This document shows, piece by piece, positions 63,948 through 64,000 of a stretch of 64,000 bases of DNA (positions are counted from its first letter, which is position 1; each line of letters opens with the position of its first letter). The notes under the pieces were generated by a model. That model searched no databases. It worked only from the letters and a program-made list of their open reading frames with translations, and was not told the DNA's origin. The stretch spans positions 53,145 through 117,144 of the forward strand of contig CAMOIJ010000004.1 in assembly GCA_946615865.1 (NCBI GenBank), given 5' to 3'. Source of the DNA: an uncultured Lachnospiraceae bacterium (lineage in GTDB: Bacteria > Bacillota > Clostridia > Lachnospirales > Lachnospiraceae). Both the position numbers and the translations under genes were made by a program.

Positions 63948-64000
63948 ATCGAGTAGGAGGGGGTGATTAGCCCCCGTCCTCTCACACCACCGTGCGTACC
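63948..64000 (-). mobile_element. 3' end of a group II intron (domains V-VI), partial
   Basis: Read on the minus strand from the right edge, GGTACGCACGGTGGTG is the 3' half of a domain V hairpin, followed by a domain VI-type hairpin (GAGGACGGGGG, CTAATC loop region, ACCCCCTCC) and ending CTACTCGATT. This conserved tail closes many bacterial group II introns. The 5' half of domain V, the reverse-transcriptase ORF and the intron start would lie past the right edge. The exact 3' splice position is uncertain by a few bases. I recognise the pattern from general knowledge and could not check it. Confidence 0.65.

Overview
The window looks like chromosomal DNA of a Gram-positive, low-to-moderate-GC anaerobe of the Clostridia, most likely a Lachnospiraceae relative. 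The grounds are a fused SecDF, a type III glutamine synthetase (GlnN), a RemA/DUF370 protein beside gmk and rpoZ, NFACT/RqcH, EpsC-type serine acetyltransferase, LPxTG pilins with a class C sortase, and a MurE with the DNPR signature of meso-diaminopimelate ligases. Almost all genes are on the minus strand. Species cannot be fixed from the sequence alone.

Layout. 1-7.7 kb: housekeeping operon read right to left, recJ-murE-priA-def-fmt-rsmB (rsmB runs off the left edge). 7.7-11.0 kb: secDF, with a divergent Sfp-type phosphopantetheinyl transferase. 11.0-16.0 kb: an AT-richer, decaying accessory region with an ATP-grasp pseudogene (in-frame TAA, 22-bp tandem duplication at its 5' end), an IS3-type transposase scrap, a frameshifted GNAT gene, a WbqC-like gene whose 5' end was replaced by an IS terminus, and an ISL3-family element whose transposase is itself broken twice. 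16.0-26.1 kb: a pilus island of one operon (dedicated signal peptidase I, 1879-residue LPDAG adhesin, LPSTG backbone pilin, class C sortase, small LPQTG pilin). 26.8-36.4 kb: aspS-hisS, then comM-dprA, then lepA-hemW.

36.4-44.0 kb: an unusual five-gene operon that joins two sugar-ABC-type permeases to a MacA/HlyD-like adaptor, a MacB periplasmic-core-like protein without an FtsX module, and a large lipoprotein combining propeller-like repeats with a family-1 solute-binding domain. No ATPase is present. This is the best candidate in the window for an undescribed system. 44.1-48.1 kb: L,D-transpeptidase-proB and gpmI. 48.3-51.6 kb (plus strand): glnN and a cation diffusion facilitator. 51.6-56.7 kb: thiamine pyrophosphokinase, and the yicC-remA-gmk / rpoZ-rimO-pgsA genes. 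56.8-63.9 kb: rqcH (plus), larE-galT-epsC (minus), and a secreted DUF3298-like protein (plus). The last ~50 bases look like the 3' end (domains V-VI) of a group II intron on the minus strand, whose body lies outside the window.

Other structures worth attention are a perfect 63-base palindrome at 33155-33217 with a related 33-base palindrome 38 bases away, and an 11-bp hairpin without a T-tract between backbone pilin and sortase that may set their expression ratio. All functional names are from recognised motifs and family resemblance by eye; no database search was run.
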